A stretch of 64,000 bases of DNA, from the NCBI GenBank assembly GCA_905182375.1, contig CAJJBF010000005.1:62001-126000 (forward strand), given 5' to 3'. The notes below the pieces were generated by a model. That model was not told the DNA's origin, did no database searches, and saw only the letters and a program-made list of their open reading frames with translations. This document shows, in pieces, positions 29,701-37,505 of the stretch. The stretch is from Flammeovirgaceae bacterium UBA4465. GTDB lineage: Bacteria > Bacteroidota > Bacteroidia > Cytophagales > Cyclobacteriaceae. Position numbers and translations under genes: made by a program. Within the stretch, counting starts at the first letter, position 1; each line of letters opens with the position of its first letter.

Positions 29701-30342
29701 GAGACTTAAAATACCGTTTATCCTGCTGAATTGAAAGCCTTGTTGCTTGTAGGACTTCTGATCAATCACGGTAAAGGAACCATCCGTTTCATAATCATCT
29801 CCACTTGACAATAATCCCAATGAAGTTTTTAATTTCACCTCATAATCCGTCGTATTCTGAACGTTAAAAATTCTCTTAAGACCATGTCTTGTCCCACGGC
29901 TGACATACCTTGGTGATTCTGAAACCTTGATTTTATCGCCTTCTGGAGTAATGAATTCATAGTTAAAAAACACCTCCTCATTTTTGATCAAATGGCCCTT
30001 GTATTGGAAATCAAAATCAATCATTTCATCCGCTTGAGTCAGCATCCATTCGGATGCCTCCATATGATAATAGGTTGCTCCTAAACTTTGAGGTTGCGGT
30101 CCATGAACGGTGGTATAAACCGCACCATCAAACAAAACATCTCCACTCCATGCTCTGTATAAAAGCCCCGTTTGCGTATCATAGGCTACCCATAGCTTTT
30201 CGTCAAGCGCCGCAGTAACCATTCGAGGCATTTCATCCAATACAGATCTGAAAACCCAAACATCTCGTGGGTGACTTTCTTCACTTGGCATACTGCAGGA
30301 AATAAAAAATAAAATGGTGAGAACGGAAAATATATGCTTCAT
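26719..30342 (-). CDS. Multidomain lipoprotein: cytochrome c, PA14, sugar-dehydrogenase-like propeller, DUF1080
   Basis: A 1207-residue exported lipoprotein (signal MKHIFSVLTILFFISC). In order I see a beta-rich region (~30-240), a class I cytochrome c with CAACH at residues 256-260 and a likely axial Met near residue 305 (ALMTPHPDI), a PA14 carbohydrate-binding domain (~400-495), a six-bladed glucose/sorbosone-dehydrogenase-like propeller (~540-855; GLRTPNGIGV, IADNQGDW), an Ig-like linker, and a C-terminal DUF1080 domain (~997-1205; GWKLLFNGNTTTGLRNY). DUF1080 proteins are known as 3-keto-disaccharide hydrolases. I infer oxidation of a glycoside with electrons passed to haem, followed by cleavage, on one chain. 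Confidence 0.88.
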   Translation of the reverse strand: MKHIFSVLTILFFISCSMPSEESHPRDVWVFRSVLDEMPRMVTAALDEKLWVAYDTQTGLLYRAWSGDVLFDGAVYTTVHGPQPQSLGATYYHMEASEWMLTQADEMIDFDFQYKGHLIKNEEVFFNYEFITPEGDKIKVSESPRYVSRGTRHGLKRIFNVQNTTDYEVKLKTSLGLLSSGDDYETDGSFTVIDQKSYKQQGFQFSRINGILSLNKQVLNLTTYFHAEVENLTGTSDTDETFEVVSGALLIEKSDCAACHNEKIRTVGPSYLAIAKKYNDDQATIDGLAQKIIKGGSGVWGVALMTPHPDIIPEDAKTMVSYILGLDDKLSTPFDKYTLGLKSIPVNLSEKYEGDDGQGFLAHLYLNLEKSYPLEVIKKSTPVLQGKVSKIHTLSETDFLNFQEHFIIEYKGLLSIEKEGSYDFRLISDDGSLLYIDEQLVVDNGGDHGTEIRDGEMFLKAGKHPIRLLFNQGGGGALVSLQWFDRNAESFVLLDDQFVSFESSELLETKPYIAPGELKKGIPGDALPLAGVHPAFDLSQARPNDFTPKVGGLDFLSDGRMVICTWDSLGSVFILENWDSGMPDQIKVKRIAAGLAEPLGLKVIDEEIYVLQKQELTKLIDHDGDELIDEYQTVSNDWKVSANFHEFAFGLVYQEGFFYGTLATAIMPGGASANPQIPDRGKVLKIDKSTGKVELIASGLRTPNGIGVGKDNEIFIADNQGDWLPASKIVHVQPGAFYGSRSVDFEGTAKLKETLPVVWLPQDEIGNSPSTPIGLDVGPYQGQMIHGEVTNGGIKRVYVEKVNGAYQGALFRFTQGLEAGVNRILWAPNGDLVVGGVGSSGNWGHIGKLSYGLQSLSFNGNSVFEMLKVSARSDGFEIEFTEPIKEGQNVNAEDFLIQQWRYEPTEVYGGPKLDLENLEAKAFHLSQDRKKIFVELPDIKENRVVYFRINRPFISDLDHSLWTTESWYTLNQIPKDQPGFSTDYQVMHNALTDAEQSAGWKLLFNGNTTTGLRNYNADVLGEKWDVQNGALHLSSTAHRDDGAYPVGDNVVVTDQTYQNYEFYVEWKVASCGNSGIIYNVIEDDQYGEAYLTGPEMQILDNSSHTDGQYLAHRAGDLYDMIPAAFVTANGPNDWNRVRLIVKEGHVEHWLNGYKLLEFDMWDDMWDERIKNSKFKEMPAFGTGRSGHIVLQDHRDEVWFRNIKIRSL

Positions 30343-30413
30343 ATTAATCTAATATTTATTTTGTAGAGATGAAATTCATCAAAATGGCATTACTTTTTTT
30401 AATAAAAAATTGA

Positions 30414-31472
30414 TCATTCATCTATTCCTAGAATCTTATTATTGATCACATCATTTGCTTCTCCTCCTGCGAAATCATCAAAAGCCTTCTCCGTGACACT
30501 GATAATGTGATCCGCAATGAAATCGGCACCTTCTTGCGCCCCTTGCTCTGGAGACTTGATACAACATTCCCATTCGAGTACCGCCCATCCCTCGAAACCG
30601 TATTGACTCAGCTTGCTGAAGATACCTGCAAAATCAACCGTACCATCACCTAAAGATCTAAATCTTCCTGGTCGATCCACCCAATCTTGATATCCTCCGT
30701 AAACTCCTGATTTACCCGTCGGATTAAACTCGGCATCCTTGACGTGAAACATTTTTATATATTCATGGTAATGATCAATATATTGGAGATAATCTAAGTT
30801 TTGCAAAACGAAATGGCTCGGATCGTACAATAAATTTACCGCAGTGTGATGATCCGTTGCCTCTAAAAATCTTTCAAAAGAAACGCCATCATGTAAATCT
30901 TCACCCGGATGAACTTCATAACACATATCGACACCTACCTCCTTACAGTGATCTAAAATGGGCAGCCATCTTTTGGCTAGCTCACTGAACCCTGCTTCAA
31001 CCAGACCCGTGGGCCGTTGAGGCCATGGATAAATAAAAGGCCATACCAAGGCACCGGAAAAGCTGGCCATCACATTAATTCCTAGATGGTTGCTGGCCGA
31101 GGCTGCTGACTTGACTTGGTCCACCGCCCAGGCAGTACGTGCTTTGGGATTTCCTTTTAAATGATCCGGAGCAAACGTATCAAACATGGTGTCGTAAGCA
31201 GGATGCACCGCCACCAACTGACCCTGAAGATGAGTTGATAACTCGGTAAGCTCTAAACCCGCCTCACTGACTATGCCTTTGATCTCATCACAATAGGTTT
31301 TACTTTCTCCTGCTAAGGTAATATCAATCAATCGCTGATCCCAAGCAGGAATTTGAACGCCTTTGTAGCCCAAAGAGGCTACCCATTCGCATATACTCTT
31401 AAGATTATTATAAGGTTCAACATCATCCAAAAACTGGGCTAAAAAAATAGCAGGACCTTTTATCGTTTTCAT
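30414..31472 (-). CDS. Cytosolic sugar phosphate isomerase/epimerase family protein
   Basis: A 352-residue xylose-isomerase-like TIM barrel without a signal peptide. YEVHPGEDLHDG, LLYDPSHFVLQ, MFHVKDAEFNP and AVLEWECC supply the usual metal-ligand positions. Start ATG 31472 (MKTIKGPAIFLAQFLDD) is preferred over an upstream in-frame ATG that would overlap the oxidoreductase gene. It sits 25 bases after that gene and 71 bases before the large DUF1080 lipoprotein gene, so all are likely one operon handling the same sugar. Confidence 0.88.
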   Translation of the reverse strand: MKTIKGPAIFLAQFLDDVEPYNNLKSICEWVASLGYKGVQIPAWDQRLIDITLAGESKTYCDEIKGIVSEAGLELTELSTHLQGQLVAVHPAYDTMFDTFAPDHLKGNPKARTAWAVDQVKSAASASNHLGINVMASFSGALVWPFIYPWPQRPTGLVEAGFSELAKRWLPILDHCKEVGVDMCYEVHPGEDLHDGVSFERFLEATDHHTAVNLLYDPSHFVLQNLDYLQYIDHYHEYIKMFHVKDAEFNPTGKSGVYGGYQDWVDRPGRFRSLGDGTVDFAGIFSKLSQYGFEGWAVLEWECCIKSPEQGAQEGADFIADHIISVTEKAFDDFAGGEANDVINNKILGIDE

Positions 31473-31497
31473 ATTCAAGTGAAGGTTTAGTGTAAAA

Positions 31498-32670
31498 TTA
31501 AGATTTATCTTTGATTTTAGTCCAAATATTTCCATTCGCGGATGAAGCTACCACCGCAGCTACTAGGGCCATTCCCTTAAAACCATCATCAATATTGGGG
31601 TAAGTCCCTCTCAAATCAGGGGATGAATGGATTTTGAATTGTCGTACATGATCTGAGAAATTTCTGTAGATGTTGGCAAAAGCTTCGATGTATCCCTCAG
31701 GATGCCCCGAAGGCGTTCTCATATTCAAACGTGTTTCTTCGTGCAAATAAGAATGATCTACCCCAGTCCTATAGATTTGTGTGGGCGCTCCCTGTTTTTT
31801 TACCAGAAGTGTATTGTGATCAGTATTGCTCCATTCTAGTGCGCCCGCTTCCCCATAGATTCGAAATTTAAGATTGTTCTCATCGCCATGTGCAACTTGT
31901 GAGGCAGAAATCACACCTTGAGCCTGTTGCTCCATTCTGAAAAACACGTCGGCGTCATCATCCAAGGTTCTTCCAGGCACAAAAGCATTGAGCTCTGCCA
32001 ATACTTCGGTTATTTTTAACCCAGAAATATATTCAGCTAAATGCCCGCAATGGGTCCCTATATCTCCAAAACAATTGCTTATACCTGCTTTTTGGGGATC
32101 TGAACGCCATGCGGCTTGCTTTTGACCTGTGTCTTCCAACTTATCCGATAACCATCCTTGCGGGTATTCTACCATTATCTTTCGAACCTTACCGATTTCG
32201 TGATTCTTTACCATAGCTTTTGCTTGAATCAACATCGGGTAGTAGGCATACGTATAAGTCAGTCCAAAGGGCAAGCCAGTCGTTTTGACTTTGGCTCTAA
32301 GTTGCTTTGCTTCATCCATCGTAAAGCACAATGGCTTGTCTATGATGACAGGAAAACCATGATCTAAAGCGGACATCGCCGGAGCAAAATGCATGTTGTT
32401 TTGCGTAACAATGGAAACAAAATCCATTCGCTCCTCCTCAGATCGACGTGCTTCGGACGCCATCATTTCATCAAATGTTCTGTACAATCTGTCGTCATTG
32501 AGATAAATTTCCTTGCCAAAGGCGATAGATTTATCAGCATCTGAACTAAAAACGCCACAAACCAGTTCAATTTGACCATCTAGTTGCGATGCCATTCGAT
32601 GGATTCCTCCGATAAAAGCACCACTTCCACCGCCTACCATTCCCATTTTGAGCTTTCTATCTGTTTTCAT
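31498..32670 (-). CDS. Gfo/Idh/MocA family oxidoreductase
   Basis: A 390-residue NAD(P)-dependent sugar oxidoreductase. The Rossmann start is KMGMVGGGSGAFIGGIHRMA; IIDKPLCFTMDEA is the E/DKP motif with the catalytic-region lysine, and GDIGTHCGHLAEY the C-terminal substrate motif. No signal peptide, so cytosolic. It is a divergent paralogue of the next gene upstream (32682-33818), from which it is separated by 11 bases. Enzymes of this family interconvert hydroxyl and keto groups on sugars, including C3 oxidation of glycosides, which fits the DUF1080 neighbour. Confidence 0.92.
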   Translation of the reverse strand: MKTDRKLKMGMVGGGSGAFIGGIHRMASQLDGQIELVCGVFSSDADKSIAFGKEIYLNDDRLYRTFDEMMASEARRSEEERMDFVSIVTQNNMHFAPAMSALDHGFPVIIDKPLCFTMDEAKQLRAKVKTTGLPFGLTYTYAYYPMLIQAKAMVKNHEIGKVRKIMVEYPQGWLSDKLEDTGQKQAAWRSDPQKAGISNCFGDIGTHCGHLAEYISGLKITEVLAELNAFVPGRTLDDDADVFFRMEQQAQGVISASQVAHGDENNLKFRIYGEAGALEWSNTDHNTLLVKKQGAPTQIYRTGVDHSYLHEETRLNMRTPSGHPEGYIEAFANIYRNFSDHVRQFKIHSSPDLRGTYPNIDDGFKGMALVAAVVASSANGNIWTKIKDKS

Positions 32671-32681
32671 GAATGATTATT

Positions 32682-33818
32682 TTAGCTGACCTTTACCCAT
32701 ACTTGTCCTTGGCTACTTGATGACAATACCGCTTCGATAAACAACATTCCCCTTACCCCATCATGGACCGTAGGGAAAGCACCCGCTCTATCGGGTCTGC
32801 CGTAAATGGCCGCAGCTACGCCGTTATAAATATTGCCCATCGCATCAAATAAGCCTTCAGGATGACCTGGAGCAATTTTAGTACTCTCCAAGGCAAACTC
32901 ACTATTGTATGGATTGCCCGGTTTATAAATTTGAGTGGGAGCACCTTCAATCAAATGCTTCAAATACATGGGATGTTCTTGCTCCCATTTTAGCCCGCCT
33001 TGATCTCCATAAACCGCTATGGAAAGATTGTTTTCTTCTCCAGTGGCAATTTGACTGGCTGTGATGACGCCTCGTGACCCATTATTCATTCTTAGGAGCG
33101 TGGTACCATCTACATCTAATTCATTTTCGGGATAAAGGGTATCCAAATCAGCCAATACTTTATCGATCTCTAATCCCGTTGTATACTCAATCAAATTAAA
33201 GGCATGAACCCCAATATCGCCCATACAACAGCTCAAGCCAGACATCTTTGGATTTAATCGCCAGACCTTTTTTCTTTCCTCTTCTTGGTGAATGGAAGGG
33301 TTGATCCAACCTTGATAATATTGTGCATCTACTTTTTGAATCCTTCCAATCTTGCCTTGAGCAATCATTGACTTCATTTGACGTATCATAGGATAACCCG
33401 TATACGTATGGGTCAGTCCAAAAACTACCCCTTTTTCTTGCACCAATTTTTCTAATGACCGTGCTTCATCTGCCGTGACCGTAATGGGCTTTTCGCAGAT
33501 CACATTAAAACCTGCACTCACCAGCTTCTTTGCCATCTCAAAATGCAGGAAATTAGGAGTTAAAATCGACACTACTTGAATGCGCTCCTCTTCGGTAAGG
33601 GCCAACTCTTTCTCAATGAATATGTCTAATGACGGATAGGATCTCGCGGCGTCCAACTCTAGTTGTGCTGCAAATTGATTTCCTTTATCAAAATCAATAT
33701 CAAATACACCTCCGGTCAAAACATAATTCTCACCCATGTAAGCCGCCACCCGGTGTACAATCCCAATAAATGAACTCAAGCCTCCTCCTATTAGGCCCAA
33801 TTTTATCTTATTACTCAT
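32682..33818 (-). CDS. Gfo/Idh/MocA family oxidoreductase (paralogue)
   Basis: A 378-residue paralogue of the adjacent oxidoreductase: KLGLIGGGLSSFIGIVHRVA forms the nucleotide-binding start, ICEKPITVTADEA the EKP motif and GDIGVHAFNLIEY the substrate motif. It is the first gene of the minus-strand run 25471-33818. Its differences from the neighbouring copy are spread over the whole chain, so the pair is an old duplication, probably with distinct substrates or opposite directions in one pathway. Confidence 0.92.
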   Translation of the reverse strand: MSNKIKLGLIGGGLSSFIGIVHRVAAYMGENYVLTGGVFDIDFDKGNQFAAQLELDAARSYPSLDIFIEKELALTEEERIQVVSILTPNFLHFEMAKKLVSAGFNVICEKPITVTADEARSLEKLVQEKGVVFGLTHTYTGYPMIRQMKSMIAQGKIGRIQKVDAQYYQGWINPSIHQEEERKKVWRLNPKMSGLSCCMGDIGVHAFNLIEYTTGLEIDKVLADLDTLYPENELDVDGTTLLRMNNGSRGVITASQIATGEENNLSIAVYGDQGGLKWEQEHPMYLKHLIEGAPTQIYKPGNPYNSEFALESTKIAPGHPEGLFDAMGNIYNGVAAAIYGRPDRAGAFPTVHDGVRGMLFIEAVLSSSSQGQVWVKVS

Positions 33819-34192
33819 ATTTATTTTTTTGTAGTAAATCCTATTTATTCGACTAATTTTTCAAAATTTTGTCATAATTAAGGAGTTTGTTTTAAATAAT
33901 AAAAAATGCGAGTATCGTTTATTGATGCCATTCAAAAAATAATTACTCAAAAAATTCCAATGCTTGAATATCAAATAAAAATATTAATGCGGTATTTGCC
34001 TAACTTTATATAATAAAAAAATATAAATTTTTTTTAAAAAAATGGCGTTTATGTAGAGCCTGCATTCAAATTATTAAAAAAACACCGCATACCATTAGAA
34101 TTAAAGGAATTGATCTAAGGTTAGTTATTTTAAACAATGACCGCTCAAAAAATTAAGATTGGCGAATTTGTCTAAATGTTTCAAATTACATT
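33819..34192. other. Very AT-rich divergent promoter region
   Basis: These 374 bases separate the minus-strand sugar operon from the plus-strand M28 peptidase gene and must hold both promoters. No exact TAnnTTTG with good spacing was found; on the minus strand TTTTG followed by TAGGATTTA is the nearest match. A 7-base inverted repeat, ATGCGGT (33987-33993) and ACCGCAT (34084-34090), flanks the AT-richest part. Confidence 0.4.
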
Positions 34193-35569
34193 ATGAAAAA
34201 AATAATGATTGCTTTCCTACTCGTTGCCCCCTACTTGGTTTCAGCTCAAGAAAAATCAGATGAGGTCATGATTGCCTCCATTTATGATGAAGTCTTGTCC
34301 AATAGCACCATATACGAAAACTTGAGGGTACTTTGCAAAGATGTTGGCCATCGACTTAGTGGATCAACAGGTGCCGCGGCAGCCGTCGAATATACCCGTC
34401 AGTTAATGATCGCGTATGACTTTGATACCGTATACCTGCAGCCTGTAATGGTGCCTAACTGGAAGCGAGGCCCTGTAGAAATTCTAAAAATAACGAATTC
34501 AAAAAAAAGAGGTGTTATAGATTTAAATGCCTTGGCCCTGGGCAATTCCATTGGGACTGGACCTCAAGGAATTTTAGCAGAAATCATTGAACTGAAGGGT
34601 CTCTCGGAAATCCAAGAACGCAAAAATGAACTAGCAGGTAAAATTGTTTTTTTTAACGGTCCCATGAATCCAACCCTCTTAGAAACTTTTTCCGCCTATG
34701 GAGCGGCTGTCTCTCAAAGGTCTTCAGGTGCTGCTCAGACTGCACCTTACGGGGCCAAAGCCATCATTGTCCGCTCGATGACCCAAAGTTTAGATGACGT
34801 ACCTCACACAGGTTCATTGCGTTATCAAAAAGACATAAAAGCCATTCCAGCAATGGCCATAAGTACAAAAGATGCTGATTTATTGAGTCTATTATTGAAA
34901 GACCAAGCCGACCTGCACATTTACATGGAAAATTATGCAGAAATGCTTCCTGAAACTCAATCTTATAACGTTATTGGTCAGCTAACAGGTACTTTATTTC
35001 CCGACGAGTATATAGCCGTTGGCGGACATTTAGATTCATGGGATGTAGGTGAAGGAGCTCATGACGATGGCAGTGGATGCATGCAAGGCATCGAAGTACT
35101 CAGGGTCTTCAAATCATTAAATCTCAAACCCAAAAGAACCTTACGAGCAGTTATGTGGATGAATGAAGAAAATGGGAGCAAAGGAGGAAAAGCTTATGCC
35201 GACTTGAGCGAAAGTAGAAAGGAACATCATATTGCAGCCATAGAATCTGACCGAGGGGGGTTTGTCCCTAGAGGTTTCACCAGTACAGGAAGTGCGAAGC
35301 AGAAACAACAACTTTCACAATGGAAGGTCTTATTTGAGCCTTATGGATTACATGATTTTGATCGGACAGGCGGCGGCGCTGATATCAGGCCCTTGTCAAA
35401 GCAAGGGACTTTTTTAATCGGATTGCTCCCTGATGGGCAACGTTATTTTCGTTATCATCACACTGAAAAGGATGTCTTTGAAGCCGTTGATCGTCGAGAG
35501 TTAGAATTAGGCGCAGCCTCCATGGCCAGTCTCGTTTATTTAATGGATCAATACGGCGTAGAGAATTAA
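34193..35569 (+). CDS. M28-family metallopeptidase (carboxypeptidase Q-like)
   Basis: A 458-residue exported zinc peptidase with signal MKKIMIAFLLVAPYLVSAQ. A PA-like insert occupies the middle. The M28 zinc ligands are seen as AVGGHLDSWD, GAHDDGSG, MNEENGSKGG, AIESDRGG and YHHTEKD. It resembles plasma glutamate carboxypeptidase and likely trims peptides in the periplasm. It is divergent from the sugar operon and separated by 168 bases from the next gene, so cotranscription with the following peptidase genes is uncertain. Confidence 0.92.
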   Translation: MKKIMIAFLLVAPYLVSAQEKSDEVMIASIYDEVLSNSTIYENLRVLCKDVGHRLSGSTGAAAAVEYTRQLMIAYDFDTVYLQPVMVPNWKRGPVEILKITNSKKRGVIDLNALALGNSIGTGPQGILAEIIELKGLSEIQERKNELAGKIVFFNGPMNPTLLETFSAYGAAVSQRSSGAAQTAPYGAKAIIVRSMTQSLDDVPHTGSLRYQKDIKAIPAMAISTKDADLLSLLLKDQADLHIYMENYAEMLPETQSYNVIGQLTGTLFPDEYIAVGGHLDSWDVGEGAHDDGSGCMQGIEVLRVFKSLNLKPKRTLRAVMWMNEENGSKGGKAYADLSESRKEHHIAAIESDRGGFVPRGFTSTGSAKQKQQLSQWKVLFEPYGLHDFDRTGGGADIRPLSKQGTFLIGLLPDGQRYFRYHHTEKDVFEAVDRRELELGAASMASLVYLMDQYGVEN

Positions 35570-35737
35570 AGGAAATTCATTGGATATTATCCCATTTACT
35601 CGAAAATAATTAAAGGTTGCGTCACTATCAACGCGAGAATACCAAATATCTTTTATTTTTTTTATTTACGCTATGCGACAAATTCCATCATATTTTAAAA
35701 AAAGTAGCTTTTCTTTGAGTTCAAAAATCAAAAATCA

Positions 35738-36334
35738 TTGAAATTAAAATATGCATTCTTTATTGTGAGCACTCACCTTTTGAGTTTAATTGGCTGCCAA
35801 AAAAATGAAACGGATGACATCGAGACAGTAGCGTCAGCTACCTTGCAAATAGTGACGCTCAATGAAGACTTATCTTACGAAGTCAATGGGACAGAAATAG
35901 GCATCATCCGTTTTACTAAAAAGGAAGATATCGTCTCCATAGACCTAGAGGTTACTCATTTTCCCGAAGGTCAATTGTCTTATTATCATGCCATACATAT
36001 ACACAACGGAACTTGTGAATCACCCTTATCACATTGGAATCTAGGTAAAGATTTAGATTACAACTTTTGTAACGTGCTCAGCATGGACGAAGTATGGGCC
36101 AAACCCAAGGCGGGTGACCTAGGTAATATTTTTATAAATGATGCAGGAGTGGGAGATTTTAGTTTACAGACAGATTTGTATACCATAGGATCAAATGACG
36201 CTTCAGACATCGTTGAAAAGATTATTTATATTCATGAAGTCGCCGAAAATTTTAAACAAGAATGTTTTGAAGGTCACAACCATGAACACAATAACAAAAA
36301 AATAGCTTGTGGTACGATTGAACTCATAAACTAA
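35738..36334 (+). CDS. Cu/Zn superoxide dismutase-like lipoprotein with altered Zn site
   Basis: A 198-residue lipoprotein (TTG start; signal ends LLSLIGC) with the SodC beta-barrel pattern: HAIHIHNGTC gives two copper-type histidines (87, 89) and the disulfide Cys93, SHWN the bridging-type His99, AGDLGN the usual Asp (127), YIHE a further copper-type His166 and IACGTI the second Cys. The zinc ligands equivalent to His71 and His80 are missing; Lys124 stands in the latter position. This looks like a copper-only SOD or a derived copper-binding protein. It lies one base before the M19 dipeptidase gene. Confidence 0.7.
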   Translation: MKLKYAFFIVSTHLLSLIGCQKNETDDIETVASATLQIVTLNEDLSYEVNGTEIGIIRFTKKEDIVSIDLEVTHFPEGQLSYYHAIHIHNGTCESPLSHWNLGKDLDYNFCNVLSMDEVWAKPKAGDLGNIFINDAGVGDFSLQTDLYTIGSNDASDIVEKIIYIHEVAENFKQECFEGHNHEHNNKKIACGTIELIN

Positions 36335-36335
36335 G

Positions 36336-37499
36336 ATGAAAAAATTATTTAAGTATACCTTCACTTTATTTACATTAGCGGCCTTGCTTTTTTTCTTCTT
36401 AGTGGGGAAAATCACAGATAAATCTATGAATAAGGTTGAGGTTTTGGACAATTATGAGCCTTCTCAGCATGCCAAACAATTACATAGTGACTTAATCATT
36501 GCAGATCTCCATGCGGACAATTTATTGTGGGACAGAGACCTCACCTCAGCGACTGCGCACGGCATGGTCGACCTTCCTAAATTAATCTCGGGAAATTATA
36601 CCCTTCAAGTATTCGATGCGGTCATAAAATCTCCCAGAAACCTTAATTATCTTTCTAATTCGGCCGATACTGATAACCTTACCTTATTAGCAGCTGCCAA
36701 TAGATGGCCGTTCAAAACTTGGTTCAGCCTCTATGCTCGTGCCTTGCATCAAAGTGAATTACTTAAAACAGCTGTTCAAAACTCATCGCAGCTAGAATTT
36801 ATTCAAACACAAGATGACCTAAACTATTTTTTAAGGCTTAGGAAAAATAATAGTTATAAAATCGGAGCCATTTTGTCAATAGAAGGCTTGCATGCTCTCG
36901 AAGGAGATTTTCAAAATTTGAATGGACTTTATGATGCGGGTTTTAGGATCATGGGACTCGTTCATTTTTTTGACAATGAAATAGGCGGTTCTTCAGCCGG
37001 TGAATCAAAACAAGGACTTACAGATTTCGGAAAACGCATCATTCATGAAATGGAAAAAAAAGAAATCATCATCGATCTCGCTCATGCCTCACCCCAATTA
37101 ATAGAAGAGGTCCTTGAGATCGTAAAAAGACCCGTAATCGTCTCTCATACCGGAGTCAATGGAACCTTCGATAGCCCTCGGAATCTTTCCGATGCCACTT
37201 TGTTGGCCATCGCTAAAAATGGGGGTCTGATAGGTGTTGGATTCTGGGAGGAGGCCGTAGGGTCTATCCACCCTGCTTCCATCGCTGCCGCCATAAGATA
37301 TACAAGTAATTTACTAGGTGTAGACCATGTTGCATTAGGCTCGGATTTTGACGGTGCGGTTACTACCAGTTTTGATGCCTCTAACATCATTTTACTGACT
37401 GAAGCCCTCATTCAAGAACATTTTTCGGACAAAGAAATTAAAAAAATAATGGGAGGCAATCAAATTGAATTTTTAAAGCATAATTTACCTAAAAAATAA
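36336..37499 (+). CDS. Membrane dipeptidase (M19 family)
   Basis: A 387-residue exported or membrane-anchored renal-dipeptidase-type zinc enzyme. The N-terminus carries a hydrophobic helix (FTLFTLAALLFFFLVG). Metal motifs are IADLHADNLLW, SIEGLHALEGD, LAHASPQ, VSHTGVNG and ALGSDFDG. Such enzymes cleave dipeptides including Cys-Gly. The next gene, six bases on, encodes gamma-glutamyltransferase; the two activities together degrade glutathione-like gamma-glutamyl peptides to free amino acids. Confidence 0.93.
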   Translation: MKKLFKYTFTLFTLAALLFFFLVGKITDKSMNKVEVLDNYEPSQHAKQLHSDLIIADLHADNLLWDRDLTSATAHGMVDLPKLISGNYTLQVFDAVIKSPRNLNYLSNSADTDNLTLLAAANRWPFKTWFSLYARALHQSELLKTAVQNSSQLEFIQTQDDLNYFLRLRKNNSYKIGAILSIEGLHALEGDFQNLNGLYDAGFRIMGLVHFFDNEIGGSSAGESKQGLTDFGKRIIHEMEKKEIIIDLAHASPQLIEEVLEIVKRPVIVSHTGVNGTFDSPRNLSDATLLAIAKNGGLIGVGFWEEAVGSIHPASIAAAIRYTSNLLGVDHVALGSDFDGAVTTSFDASNIILLTEALIQEHFSDKEIKKIMGGNQIEFLKHNLPKK

Positions 37500-37505
37500 A
37501 AATAT

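Noticed and set aside
31498-33818. Two adjacent oxidoreductase genes as an assembly duplication
   Set aside because: The proteins differ throughout their length, including motif residues, so they are old paralogues.
33987-34090. Inverted repeat ATGCGGT/ACCGCAT as a mobile-element end
   Set aside because: Only seven bases long, no transposase or target duplication nearby; chance or a regulatory site is more likely.
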